A DNA stretch of 64,000 nt, taken from positions 1 through 64,000 of the forward strand of contig JAILZT010000016.1 in the NCBI GenBank assembly GCA_023512345.1. Direction: 5' to 3'. The notes beneath the pieces were generated by a model that saw only the letters and a list, made by a program, of their open reading frames with translations, ran no database searches and had not been told where the DNA came from. Origin of the DNA: Paenibacillus sp. (GTDB lineage: Bacteria; Bacillota; Bacilli; Paenibacillales; Paenibacillaceae). Both the position numbers and the translations under genes were made by a program. Of this stretch, positions 7,695 to 15,714 are shown one piece after another; the first letter of the stretch is position 1; every line of letters begins with the position of its first letter.

Positions 7695-8200
7695 TTGGTC
7701 TTTGTCTTCTTGGTCTTTGTCTTTTTGCTCTTGTTCAACTGCTGGTACTTCCTCCACCATCGTTCGATCAGGCCGTGCCAGCGATAGAACAGGGTGCTTC
7801 GAGGGGATTCATGGATGACTCCGAAGTCTGGATCTCCGTAAACCTCCGAGCCGAGGACATGAATGGAGTCGTGGAGCGAGGACGTCAGCAGGAACCGGCC
7901 CAGTTCATCCGAGGACTTGAACGAGCCCAGACGCTCCATGATACGGTCCTCGGCTTCCTGCAGCTGGCTGTCCCAGCCGGGGATGGCTTTGACAGCCGAT
8001 GGGATCCGGGACCACGGCGTCACTCTTTGGAGATTGAGCCCCTGGGCCTTATACCATCGCAGGGCTTTTCTCAAAAAACTTCGATGAAACCGAAGGAACG
8101 AAATGCCGTCGCCCGGACGCACGTCCCGATTCATATGGCTCATATGCCATCGGGCATGCTCATCCATAAGCCTTTTGGGAAAATTGGGGATCTTCGCCAT
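7679..8200 (-). CDS. very small tyrosinase-like (type 3 copper) protein
   Basis: Numbered from the upstream ATG at 8209, the protein carries the two copper-site patterns of tyrosinases. The CuA-like site is H18/H22/H25 with FLRFHRSFL (H42). The CuB-like site is LHDSIH (H113, H117), then SPRSTLFYRWHGLIERWW (H145), matching the family's H-x3-H … F-x2-(H/W)H…W layout. The protein has no signal peptide and ends in a Lys/Thr-rich tail (KSKKTKTKKTKTKK). At about 170 residues it is far below the usual 270-plus. I chose ATG 8200 because AAAGAGG abuts the 8209 ATG but lies 9 bases before 8200. The gene sits between two copies of a structured repeat, which suggests mobile cargo. Likely role: phenol oxidation or copper binding; activity is unproven. 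Confidence 0.65.
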   Translation of the reverse strand: MAKIPNFPKRLMDEHARWHMSHMNRDVRPGDGISFLRFHRSFLRKALRWYKAQGLNLQRVTPWSRIPSAVKAIPGWDSQLQEAEDRIMERLGSFKSSDELGRFLLTSSLHDSIHVLGSEVYGDPDFGVIHESPRSTLFYRWHGLIERWWRKYQQLNKSKKTKTKKTKTKKPAR

Positions 8201-8578
8201 ATGCTTCATCCTCTTTCTGAATATACATTCGTTTCTGCATTTTCATATGGATGCTTCTTTTTATGTATATGTCAGCACGCTGGCGTTGGCTTGGGCGATA
8301 GCCCCCTCCCCAGTTGTCCCCTACTCCACTTCGAGTGACGTATAGATCAGGGTGCCCCAACCCTGCTGCCGCCCGGTAAAATCCTTAATGAGCACAACGA
8401 CAACAGACAATCACACTTTACAACCATTAATTAATTAATTAAGCACATTCGTAGGAGCGCCCAACATTTGCCCGTTAGGTGAAAGAGGCTGAAGGTTGAT
8501 TACGCGGCAGCCTCTTGATGTCTTTATTCTGTAAAAGTTCCCTATTAGCTTAACAAACGAGTGAGTAATGACTTTAGT
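8201..8578. other. intergenic region upstream of the tyrosinase-like gene
   Basis: No gene is supported. An AT-only run (TTAATTAATTAATTAAG near 8429) and a weak hairpin (GAGGCTG…CAGCCTC, about 8486-8515) are present. Confidence 0.4.
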
Positions 8579-8712
8579 GGCAATAGATATATGTTCTTGT
8601 CCATTTTCGGCAATAGATACATGTTCTTGTCCCGAGCAAAGGACAAGAACATGTATCCATAAATAAAAAAAACCGCGCTGAGTGCGCGTTTCAATAAATA
8701 TATGTTCTTGTC
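8579..8712. repeat. structured repeat, copy B
   Basis: Same architecture as copy A. The unit GGCAATAGATATATGTTCTTGTCC and a second GGCAATAGATACATGTTCTTGTCC lead into a 17-bp hairpin (GATACATGTTCTTGTCC / GGACAAGAACATGTATC, loop CGAGCAAA). An A8 run, a CGCGC…GCGCG hairpin and a final TATGTTCTTGTC follow. The hairpin arms differ from copy A but stay complementary. Confidence 0.85.
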
Positions 8713-8720
8713 ATCTAGCA

Positions 8721-8775
8721 GCAATGACATAAGTTGCCTACATAAATGACACAAATTTACCAACATTGACTATCT
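8721..8775. repeat. short array of 21-22-bp iterated sequences next to copy B
   Basis: Units read AATGACATAAGTTGCCTACAT, then AAATGACACAAATTTACCAAC, then ATTGACTATC…. They match the degenerate units of the 4931-5065 array (AATGTCCAGTTACCAACAT) in the same orientation. I infer the same kind of protein-binding end. Confidence 0.5.
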
Positions 8776-8888
8776 TTTGAAGTCCGCCCCCCTAAAGGAT
8801 TCATTATCAGGTCGTTCCCCCTTTATTATCTCTATTACGTAAATAAAAGGGTTGGGACAATATTGAAGTAATTAAGTACTTATATAAC

Positions 8889-9032
8889 TCATTTTTCCTT
8901 AACGAATGCAACTAAGCATCCTTCCAGGTGATCTTTTAGTATTAGTTTACCTACATTATCCAGTGCAAATCGAATCGCAGCAATTTGAATGAGCGACTCT
9001 CCACATTCTCTATCGCTGTGCGAGTTACAATT
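8889..9032 (-). pseudogene. C-terminal half of a CsoR/FrmR-family repressor
   Basis: The frame reads HSDRECGESLIQIAAIRFAL, then VGKLILKDHLEGCLVAFVKE and stops. It carries the C…H…C metal/thiol positions of the CsoR family, but the N-terminal helix is absent and the fragment abuts the stop of the MATE gene. A deletion joined the two. An intact family member lies at 11159-11443. Confidence 0.75.
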
Positions 9033-10372
9033 TAATGAGAATGGAGACCTCTTCTGAATCGGTAGTACAGAAATATAGACCTCATTGCAAGATCGATAGC
9101 GATGGATAGCCAAATACCCGCAATACCCAAGCCTAATTGAATGCCCAAGACATAAACCCCAATCACCCGGATAAGCCACATGCCGATGGCTGTGCTGTAC
9201 ATGGGGCTTTTAGTATCACCTGCTCCCTGCAATGCACCGGTTAGTACCAAACTAACGGCTAGAAAAGGCTGTGCGAAAGCATCGATACGCAACGCGGTGG
9301 TGACCATACTAATTACTCCCGAATCATCCGTGAACCAGGTTGCGGCTATCGGGGCGAAAATGAACAATAATAACCCACCTATCCCCATAATTACAACAGC
9401 TATGGCCGAAGTGTAAATTCCAAATGAATAGGCATCCTGTTTCCGGTTTGCTCCTAAATACTGGCCTACCAATGTGGTTGCAGCGATGGCTAATCCATAT
9501 CCGGGCATATAGGAGAAGATTTCAATATTACCGGCAATCATATGAGAAGCATAAACCTCTGTACCGATTCTTACAATCAGACCCATATAAAGCACCTGAC
9601 CCAAGCGCATAATTAGTCGCTCAGCAGCTGCGGGTCCTGAAAGTTTAAGCAAGGGCCATGTAAATCCTTTCTCTCCCTTTTTAATTAAAGAAAAGGAAAG
9701 TGGGGATTTACGTATGTAATGATAAAGAGCTGCACAACCGATGATACGGACGATAACTGTTGCTACGGCAGCACCGGCAATTCCAATTCCGGGTATCCCC
9801 ATTAATCCGAAAATAAGAACATAATCCAAAACGATATGAATCAAGTTAATCCATATTCCGACTTTCATCGGTGTTTTTGTATCCCCTGCCGAACGTAGAA
9901 TGCTCCCCAAAATAGTCATTAATGAAATAAAAATAGCAGGTACAGCAACAATCCGGAAATAGATTACACCACTTTTCAGCACCTCCGGTTCAGCACCCAT
10001 CACTCGGAGCAAGGGTTTTGCAAAAAACAAGGTAATCAGTCCAAATATAAGACCTGCTATAGCTGATAGCCAAGTGGATTGTCTTGCAATGTGTCGGGCT
10101 TTCTCCATATTCCCCGCACCCACATTTTTAGCAATCATTGAAGAAGCTCCGACGCTGATTGCCAAAAATATAGCAATGTAAACATTCAAAATAGTGTTGG
10201 ATACTCCTACTGCCGTAACCTCGTCTAAGCCGATTCTGGATACAAACAAGGTATCCACAAATCCGACTACGGTTTGCAGAAGGTTCTCAATAATGGCCGG
10301 AACTGCTAGCGCCAAAATGATCATTATTTTCTCTTTGGGAGTCGTATTCTTAATTTCTATAGCTTTTGCCAC
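9032..10372 (-). CDS. MATE-family multidrug/cation antiporter
   Basis: The 446-residue membrane protein has about 12 predicted helices in two halves and MATE features (PAIIENLLQTVVGFVDTLFVS near the start, LGSILRSAGDTKTPMK and LTGALQGAGDTKSPM as the paired half repeats). It should export drugs or metabolites by Na+ or H+ exchange. Translation starts at GTG 10372, with GAAAGGA 9 bases before. The C-terminus is slightly short because a deletion fused it to a csoR remnant. Control by a CsoR-type repressor is suggested by the palindrome 53-73 bases upstream and by the csoR genes around. A second MATE copy survives as a scrap at 12073-12170. Confidence 0.9.
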   Translation of the reverse strand: MAKAIEIKNTTPKEKIMIILALAVPAIIENLLQTVVGFVDTLFVSRIGLDEVTAVGVSNTILNVYIAIFLAISVGASSMIAKNVGAGNMEKARHIARQSTWLSAIAGLIFGLITLFFAKPLLRVMGAEPEVLKSGVIYFRIVAVPAIFISLMTILGSILRSAGDTKTPMKVGIWINLIHIVLDYVLIFGLMGIPGIGIAGAAVATVIVRIIGCAALYHYIRKSPLSFSLIKKGEKGFTWPLLKLSGPAAAERLIMRLGQVLYMGLIVRIGTEVYASHMIAGNIEIFSYMPGYGLAIAATTLVGQYLGANRKQDAYSFGIYTSAIAVVIMGIGGLLLFIFAPIAATWFTDDSGVISMVTTALRIDAFAQPFLAVSLVLTGALQGAGDTKSPMYSTAIGMWLIRVIGVYVLGIQLGLGIAGIWLSIAIDLAMRSIFLYYRFRRGLHSH

Positions 10373-10424
10373 TTGTGTCAGTCCTTTCTTCGCTATTACA
10401 TTGGAAAGAAATCTACAAAAAAGA

Positions 10425-10445
10425 ATAACCCCCCGGGGGGGTTAT
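10425..10445. promoter_or_regulatory. CsoR-family operator upstream of the MATE gene
   Basis: ATAACCCCCC and GGGGGGTTAT form perfect 10-bp arms around one central G. AT-flanked C-run/G-run palindromes of this type are bound by CsoR-family repressors (CsoR, CstR, FrmR). The position, 53-73 bases before the GTG, fits repression of the MATE promoter. Confidence 0.7.
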
Positions 10446-10520
10446 GTCGACGTCTATTCTCACTTCTAATTTTGTAGCATAGAAGTCAATCTTTATCTTA
10501 ATCATACAAAAAGCAGCTCG

Positions 10521-11008
10521 CTAATCGATGATCTGAATATTCTCTTTTCCCCCATAAAAATCCCACCAAGGAATAGCTGCTTTCTGCAACACACATCCAA
10601 GCTCGGTCATACGGCGTACTCCCTCTTCTTTTAACCAGGAACGAACACCTTCCGGCCCAGATTGTCCATATACCTTAATTCCATCCTGCCAAGTTGCACG
10701 TCCGCAAAGAACACCTGAAAATGGAACACCTGCCTCACCGGCTAAGGCTAAGGTCTCTAGGAATGCCTCGTTTGTTACTCCGGCGCTCAAATAGATGAAA
10801 GGTAGCGTTGAGATATTTGCTGTATCTTTAAAGTGTTGAATAGCCTCTTCACGTGTATATACGGGTTCATTTCCCTGATTTGCTGCAGTATCTGCAACGT
10901 ACCTCAAATTCACGGGTACCTCTACTTTCAGACAATCAATTCGAATTCTTGAATATCGTCGCTGTATGTCACTGCTTCAAAGAAAAATGGGATATCAGCT
11001 GAATCATT
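10521..11008 (-). pseudogene. decayed tagatose-1,6-bisphosphate aldolase (LacD-type)
   Basis: The C-terminal part (VPVNLRYVADT…TLPFIYLSAGV…FSGVLCGRATWQDGI) matches class I LacD aldolases. Upstream, another frame gives DSADIPFFFEAVTYSDDI, the preceding LacD segment. The spacer that should link them (about 25-35 residues) is deleted with a frameshift at about 10935, and the N-terminal third is lost. A strong AAGGAGG plus ATG lies at 11004-11021 but in a different frame. Confidence 0.75.
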
Positions 11009-11102
11009 CTTAATTCCTCCTTAAAAGCTTGAAAGGTATACGTATCCATTAACCTTTTACATTAAAAATGACCCTGACAGGAAAATGAATACAGTCAAAA
11101 CA

Positions 11103-11130
11103 AAAAAAAGCCCGCGAAAATCCGCGGGTC
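11103..11130 (-). terminator. terminator of csoR
   Basis: On the minus strand GACCCGCGGATTTTCGCGGGC is followed by eight T. It lies about 30 bases after the csoR stop. Confidence 0.85.
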
Positions 11131-11158
11131 AGAACATTTGTTCTCAATTATTCGAATT

Positions 11159-11443
11159 CTATCTAATGTAACTGTTAATGGCAGCGTTTAATTCCTCAAT
11201 CACTTGTGCTTCATTACCATGATTTACAGCATGCACGACACAGTTCTCCAAGTGATCTTTCAGCAGAAGTTTGGCCGCCCCATCCAACGCCTTTTGCACC
11301 GCTGCGATCTGTAGCAGAATATCAGGACACTGCCGTCCATTGATTGCCATCTCTTTTACGGAACGCAAATGCCCTTCTACCTTAGATAAGCGGTTAATGA
11401 TTTGTTTCCGGTGTTTATGTTCGTGATTATGTTCTTCAGTCAT
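11159..11443 (-). CDS. csoR: CsoR-family metal/thiol-sensing repressor
   Basis: The 94-residue all-helical protein has the family pattern with C39 (GRQCPDILLQIAAVQKAL), H64 and C68 (LKDHLENC). This is the C-H-C set and spacing (25 and 4) of copper(I)-sensing CsoR. The His-rich start (EEHNHEHKHRK) may add metal ligands. It should be a DNA-binding tetramer released by Cu(I), or possibly another metal or a thiol stressor. The ATG is preceded by TAGGGGGACAACC. No copper ATPase is adjacent; the likely local target is the MATE operator at 10425. Family is certain; the inducer is inferred. Confidence 0.85.
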   Translation of the reverse strand: MTEEHNHEHKHRKQIINRLSKVEGHLRSVKEMAINGRQCPDILLQIAAVQKALDGAAKLLLKDHLENCVVHAVNHGNEAQVIEELNAAINSYIR

Positions 11444-11496
11444 ATGGTTGTCCCCCTAAAATCATACGAAATCCATTAACTCGCTTTCAGTTATAA

Positions 11497-11999
11497 TTAG
11501 TACTGTGACTCTATATTATCAGAAGTTTTCAAAAAGAACCGCTTATAAATAATATAGACTATGATGAGAAGAACGGCATATATGAGCAGGATAGGAATCC
11601 AAAGAAAAGATCCTGAATATAACGATCTACCGGCATATACAAATACAAGCATTACAGGAACCTTACCAATCATAGTGGCTGCGAAGAAGGTAAAGAATGA
11701 AATGCGCAGCAGCCCGACGTAACCATTTATAAAAGCTGCAGGTATAAACGGACTCATGCGTCCGACTAAAATGAACATAAAAGCATGATTTCTAAAGTAA
11801 TTTTGATTCCCAGTACGCTTGATACCAGTCCAAATGGAACAACCGGAACAATGCCAAGAATGACGGCCACGGAGAGCAACAAGGGCCAGTATGCAGTATC
11901 GCCATGTTCCAGCCATCTCATCACCCAGTCGCGATTTACAAATATGATTACACTTAAAATCATATAATCCGCTCCTAAAGCTATTCTCCTTAACAACAA
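11497..11999 (-). pseudogene. TVP38/TMEM64 (SNARE-associated, DedA-like) membrane protein, broken
   Basis: Frame one (11766-11999) gives the N-terminal helices (LSVAVILGIVPVVPFGLVSS). A second frame (11497 to about 11820) gives the C-terminal half (FILVGRMSPFIPAAFINGYV, FFTFFAATMIGKVPVML). The central G-rich loop and one helix are missing at the joint (about 11795-11820), so an internal deletion also shifted the frame. It was probably a broadly conserved membrane protein of the csoR neighbourhood. Confidence 0.75.
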
Positions 12000-12072
12000 G
12001 TTGGCTGTCCCCTCATCTTTTTTCTCCTATATTAAAAATCACTTTCTCTATTCGCCAAAAGAAAGAACCGTC

Positions 12073-12170
12073 TTATAAACATTCAAGATTGTGTTAGAGA
12101 TCCCCACCGCCGTAACTTCGTTGAGTCCAATCCTGGATACGAATAGAGTGTGAACAAATCCTACCACTTC
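12073..12170 (-). pseudogene. short MATE gene fragment
   Basis: The frame reads VVGFVHTLFVSRIGLDEVTA, then VGISNTILNVYK. It is nearly the same peptide as residues 27-60 of the intact MATE protein but clearly diverged in bases, so it comes from a second MATE paralogue, not a recent duplication. Confidence 0.75.
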
Positions 12171-12249
12171 TATCTATTGCGGGAATGCCTAATTCCATTA
12201 TTCTATCGATTAGTAACCTCCAAACAAATTTAAACAATTCTATATGCTC

Positions 12250-12633
12250 ATATGTGTCACCGAAGGAGCGTGTATACAATGGGCCGACTTTGAGCCTATT
12301 TCTTGTTGTCCGGGAACCCAGCGGTTTATAGATTTTCAGAAACTTGTCGAGAAGAACTTTACTGTACTAAGCCGCATTAGTGAATATGCGTCTCTTCTAA
12401 ACTGTTCAGACAAAACTCTAACACGAATAACGATAGCAGCAACCTGAATTAGCGCTAAAGCGTACATCACGAATAGGATTAACCTTGAAGCAAAACGATT
12501 ATTAGTACACACTGATTATTCAATTAGCGATATTGCTGAGAAACTTAACTTTAAGGAAGCAACACACTTTAGTAAATTTTTTAAACGAGAGACTGGTTGT
12601 TCACCTGCAGAATTTAGACAGCAGCATCTTTAG
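12250..12633 (+). pseudogene. AraC-family regulator DNA-binding half with an in-frame stop
   Basis: One frame contains YASLLNCSDKTLTR, then ITIAAT, TGA (12445-12447), ISAKAYITNRINLEAKRLL and FKEATHFSKFFKRETGCSP. This is a complete pair of AraC helix-turn-helix motifs interrupted by a single TGA where family members have Gly (GGA). The N-terminal sensor domain is absent. A point mutation plus a 5' deletion inactivated it. Confidence 0.8.
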
Positions 12634-12678
12634 AGTGTACTAAACTTTCAAGCAATCAATTCATTTGACGATCCATAT

Positions 12679-12712
12679 AAAAAGCGAAGCCTTTTTAGCT
12701 TCGCTTTTTATA
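12679..12712. terminator. bidirectional terminator
   Basis: AAAAAGCGAAGC and GCTTCGCTTTTT pair over 12 bp. It lies between the AraC remnant (plus) and the YjbR gene (minus) and serves both. Confidence 0.85.
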
Positions 12713-12784
12713 CCTCTTTATTTCAATTCACTTACCCGACACTTATATCAAGCTACCAAGACACTCCTCTACAAAAGTTTATCC

Positions 12785-13129
12785 TTACTTTTCTTTGGCT
12801 TTACGTCTAGGCCTTGTGAGTTCAAAACTATGTCTTACCATGTCATGAAGATCATCTTCAGGAAGTCCTTCATCCAGAATCACTGTATTCCAGTGCTCTT
12901 TATTCATATGATACCCCGGCTTGACTTCCTGAAATGCCTGTCGAAGAAAATCGGATCGTTCAGGATCACATTTAAGGTTAACGCAAAGATGTTCATCTCG
13001 GTTGAATATCAACGCAAATAACTTCTTGTTTTCTTTATGGCGTATTGCCGTCCAGCCTTCTCCGAAAGGTTGATCTTCATAAGAGCCTGGATAAGACAAA
13101 CAGTATTCTACGAATTCTTCTATTTTCAT
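12785..13129 (-). CDS. MmcQ/YjbR-family protein
   Basis: About 114 residues in the CyaY-like fold called MmcQ/YjbR: EEFVEYCLSYPGSYEDQPFG, HKENKKLFALIF, LNLKCDPE-like (VNLKCDPERSDFLRQ) and YHMNKEHWNTVIL. Members bind DNA non-specifically or have unknown roles. I chose ATG 13129 because GAGAGGAG lies 9 bases upstream; the earlier ATG at 13174 has no such site. It is a single gene with its own terminator. Confidence 0.85.
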   Translation of the reverse strand: MKIEEFVEYCLSYPGSYEDQPFGEGWTAIRHKENKKLFALIFNRDEHLCVNLKCDPERSDFLRQAFQEVKPGYHMNKEHWNTVILDEGLPEDDLHDMVRHSFELTRPRRKAKEK

Positions 13130-13288
13130 CCGATCTACTCCTCTCTTTGTTATTCTTGAATTCATTCTGTACAAAGATACAAATTAAGGCTAATTCATGA
13201 TACAAGCAAGATGTAACGGCGGTAAAGTGTTTTATCGTGCCGCCGTTTTCATATGTAGACTGTAGAAAATGCTTATTAGTGGCGGAAA

Positions 13289-14125
13289 TTACAACTTTTG
13301 CACAACATAGATGATATTCATTCCACAATCAAGAGTGCCCTGTAATTTGGTAAACGCAATTTCTTTTTCGACAATTAGCTTCCAAAATTCTTTATCGTTG
13401 CGAGCATTTTCTAAAGCAGAATCTCCTGCTTGCGTAAATAAACCAGCAGAGCTTCTCTCTTGAACTCTTACAGGAAACTGAGCAAATAAAGCATCCATTT
13501 CGGTGCTTCTCATCATATGGACGTAATGCTTGCTTTCAACTGGATAATGCTCTTCGTCTTGAACACCTGTATCAAAAATCCACCTTGTAGCTTCAAGCCC
13601 GAATTGGTCTTTTTCATACCTTATACCTTCAAGATAATAAAGCGAAGCGCCAATGAAACTCATGGACCCAACAATTAATACGCCATCCGGTTTTAATACT
13701 CTTAGAATTTCTTGTATTCCATCTTTCTCTTTGTCCAAAAGATAATTGATTACACCACCTATACAGACAACGCAATCGAAAGAAGAATCTTCAAAAATAC
13801 TCATATCAAGAACATCTAAAACATGGTATGCCTTTATTCTGTCAATCAGTGATAGCTCGCGCATTTTGGACTTATTGAACTCAATTTGATGACTTGATAT
13901 ATCTGTAACGGTCAATTCAGCACACATTGCAACAATATCCTTTGTATATCTTCCCGAACCCGCACCAATCTCTAAAACTTTATCGGTTAATTTAATATAA
14001 CGCTTCAAAATATCAAGATGTACCTGATATAAAAGTTCGCCATGCCCATCTTTTTCAAGACGTGTCCATTCACGGTCACCATAGTTATCATATCGGCTTC
14101 TTGGAATTTCGGGGTTGTAACTCAT
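13289..14125 (-). CDS. class I SAM-dependent methyltransferase
   Basis: The 278-residue product has motif I VLEIGAGSGRYTKDI (about 50-64), an acidic strand (LTVTDIS), motif post-I FDCVVCIGGVINYLLD and a motif III region (VLKPDGVLIVGSMSF). It should transfer a methyl group from SAM to an unknown small molecule. AAAAGGAGATGCATTT precedes the ATG. The neighbours give no pathway. Confidence 0.85.
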   Translation of the reverse strand: MSYNPEIPRSRYDNYGDREWTRLEKDGHGELLYQVHLDILKRYIKLTDKVLEIGAGSGRYTKDIVAMCAELTVTDISSHQIEFNKSKMRELSLIDRIKAYHVLDVLDMSIFEDSSFDCVVCIGGVINYLLDKEKDGIQEILRVLKPDGVLIVGSMSFIGASLYYLEGIRYEKDQFGLEATRWIFDTGVQDEEHYPVESKHYVHMMRSTEMDALFAQFPVRVQERSSAGLFTQAGDSALENARNDKEFWKLIVEKEIAFTKLQGTLDCGMNIIYVVQKL

Positions 14126-14230
14126 AAATGCATCTCCTTTTAATTTTTGATTTTATAATCGGGGTAATATCACTAATATCGCTTTCACTCATACAACCAC
14201 CTCCCGATTTTTAACCAATTTTCCAAACTC

Positions 14231-14395
14231 TCATTTTCCCCACGTCACCATCTTCCCCGGCTTAGGCTGTTTAGCAAGCAAGGCAGCGTATAATTTCAAA
14301 TCCTCTTTAAATCCTCTTTGTACCCCTCGAACGTGTCAACCCTCGTAATATCGTAAAATACGCCCTTGTATTCGATATAGCAATCGGCTGCTTAA
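14231..14395 (-). pseudogene. phage head-closure-like gene end with an 11-bp duplication
   Basis: The frame reads ADCYIEYKGVFYDITRVDTF, EGYKEDL…, then, after removing one copy of a tandem 11-bp repeat (14298-14308 and 14309-14319), KLYAALLAKQPKPGKMVTWG and stop. The Y-x-G-x-x-Y-D-I-x-R-V-D…Y..DL pattern resembles phage head-tail joining/closure proteins. It is a prophage scrap; the family call is tentative. Confidence 0.5.
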
Positions 14396-14416
14396 ATTCG
14401 TGTTGTGTGAATTTCT

Positions 14417-14731
14417 TTATTTATCTTTTACTTTTGTAAGTACACCATCTTTATTTTCGTACTTTCTCTTCTCATTTTTTTCCATTTTATTCACTATCTC
14501 TTCTTCCAAGTTAATTCCTAGAAGTTCCGAAAGTCCTATTAAGTAGAGTGCAACATCAGCCAATTCTTCACCCAAATCGTCTTTCTTTTTCAGATAAGCT
14601 TCGCAAGCTTCTGATAATTCGCCATATATAAAACAAAATTCTTGAAAAATATCAGTAACATTAAATCCTTTCGCAATTTTATTCTGATAAACTCTTTTTT
14701 GTAACTGTAATAAATCAATCATTTTATTCAC
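14417..14731 (-). CDS. MazG-like nucleotide pyrophosphohydrolase
   Basis: The 104-residue all-alpha protein has the MazG/dUTPase-like metal site: EFCFIYGELSEACEAYLK (ExxE) followed by DLGEELADVALYLIGL (ExxD). It should hydrolyse (d)NTPs to monophosphates, a house-cleaning role, and such genes often travel with phages. It lies just after the phage-like fragment. It is intact; the exact substrate is unknown. Confidence 0.8.
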   Translation of the reverse strand: MNKMIDLLQLQKRVYQNKIAKGFNVTDIFQEFCFIYGELSEACEAYLKKKDDLGEELADVALYLIGLSELLGINLEEEIVNKMEKNEKRKYENKDGVLTKVKDK

Positions 14732-15507
14732 CTATCCTATATGTAATTTTTATTTGCAATAGAGCATGCAAGACGGCCTATTGAGTTCTTCGTATAGCAA
14801 TGATTTCAGGGAAGGAGAGCATGTTCCCTCCCTCAATGAACCCCGAAAGAAGTGAGTTGCAATGACATCCCTTATTCCATTTTTAAGTAATGTAAGCTGC
14901 GTTTCTCCCAACGCTATATGATGATAAGTTCTACATAACCGTCTGTATTAAACGTCCTTAACCCAATAAAACTTATAGTTTTATCAACGAATCAATATTT
15001 CGCAGCTATATTGGCTGTATTTTTACCTATCTCTTCAGAGTACTCCCGTAAAGCGAATAAAATGAAATATAATCCTTTTTATTGCAAACTAAATTCTTTA
15101 ATGTAATTAAATGGCTTTTATGAATTACATTATAAACTATAAAATCTCTGTTATATATGGCTCGAATTTCGAATAGGGGTACCATATTTCGGCTACTGAA
15201 TTTTTAATAACAATTCCCCTTTTTCGCTATGGAGTGTTCGCTTTCTATATGGCAAATAGTAAATCTCCATCAGGAAAAAATCCGATAGTCCCTGATGCCC
15301 TGCTTGCTTCTAAGTGTGGGGTATAGAAATAAGATTATTGCTGCCAATCAAGTGCATATATGTTACTTCATTATAGTCTGAGATATCGTAAGTTATAGAA
15401 GGAGATTTCTCATGAAACGTTGGCTAATCCTCTCCTACTCATCATTTTATTTTTGAGTTTATAAGCCTTTGATGAATTTCATCTAACGTCTTATTCACGA
15501 ACTTCGG
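14732..15507. other. long gene-free stretch
   Basis: No intact gene is seen. On the minus strand about 14935-15055 contains short protein-like pieces (REYSEEIGKNTANIAAKY and TISFIGLRTFNTDGYVELII) separated by a stop. They look like decayed coding sequence of unknown origin. On the plus strand AGAAGGAGATTTCTC precedes ATG 15413 and a 14-codon frame (MKRWLILSYSSFYF), perhaps a broken signal peptide. The rest shows nothing I recognise. Confidence 0.4.
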
Positions 15508-15510
15508 AAC

Positions 15511-15558
15511 ACATTCTTGTCCTCCGACAGTCATGAACTGTTGGAGGAACAAGAACAT
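15511..15558. repeat. diverged third hairpin of the TTCTTGTCC family (copy C)
   Basis: TTCTTGTCCTCCGACAG pairs with CTGTTGGAGGAACAAGAA around the loop TCATGAA, with one mismatch and one bulge. The stem begins with the same TTCTTGTCC core as copies A and B, and its CTCCGACA extension equals the right flank of copy A. Confidence 0.6.
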
Positions 15559-15714
15559 ATAAAAAGTATGACCCTTATCTGCTGTCGCATGATGTCAGCA
15601 ATTTCGTCTTATTCGGCAGCCGAATCATTCTGGCCCACAATCGTATATATTGTTTCCCTGTCATAAGTCCATGATCTGCAGTCTGATTTTTCATAAGATC
15701 ACAAACCCCAACCG

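Noticed and set aside
8545..8766. Minus-strand 73-codon frame
   Set aside because: It consists mostly of structured repeat B translated (KNIYLLP… repeats) and has no ribosome site.
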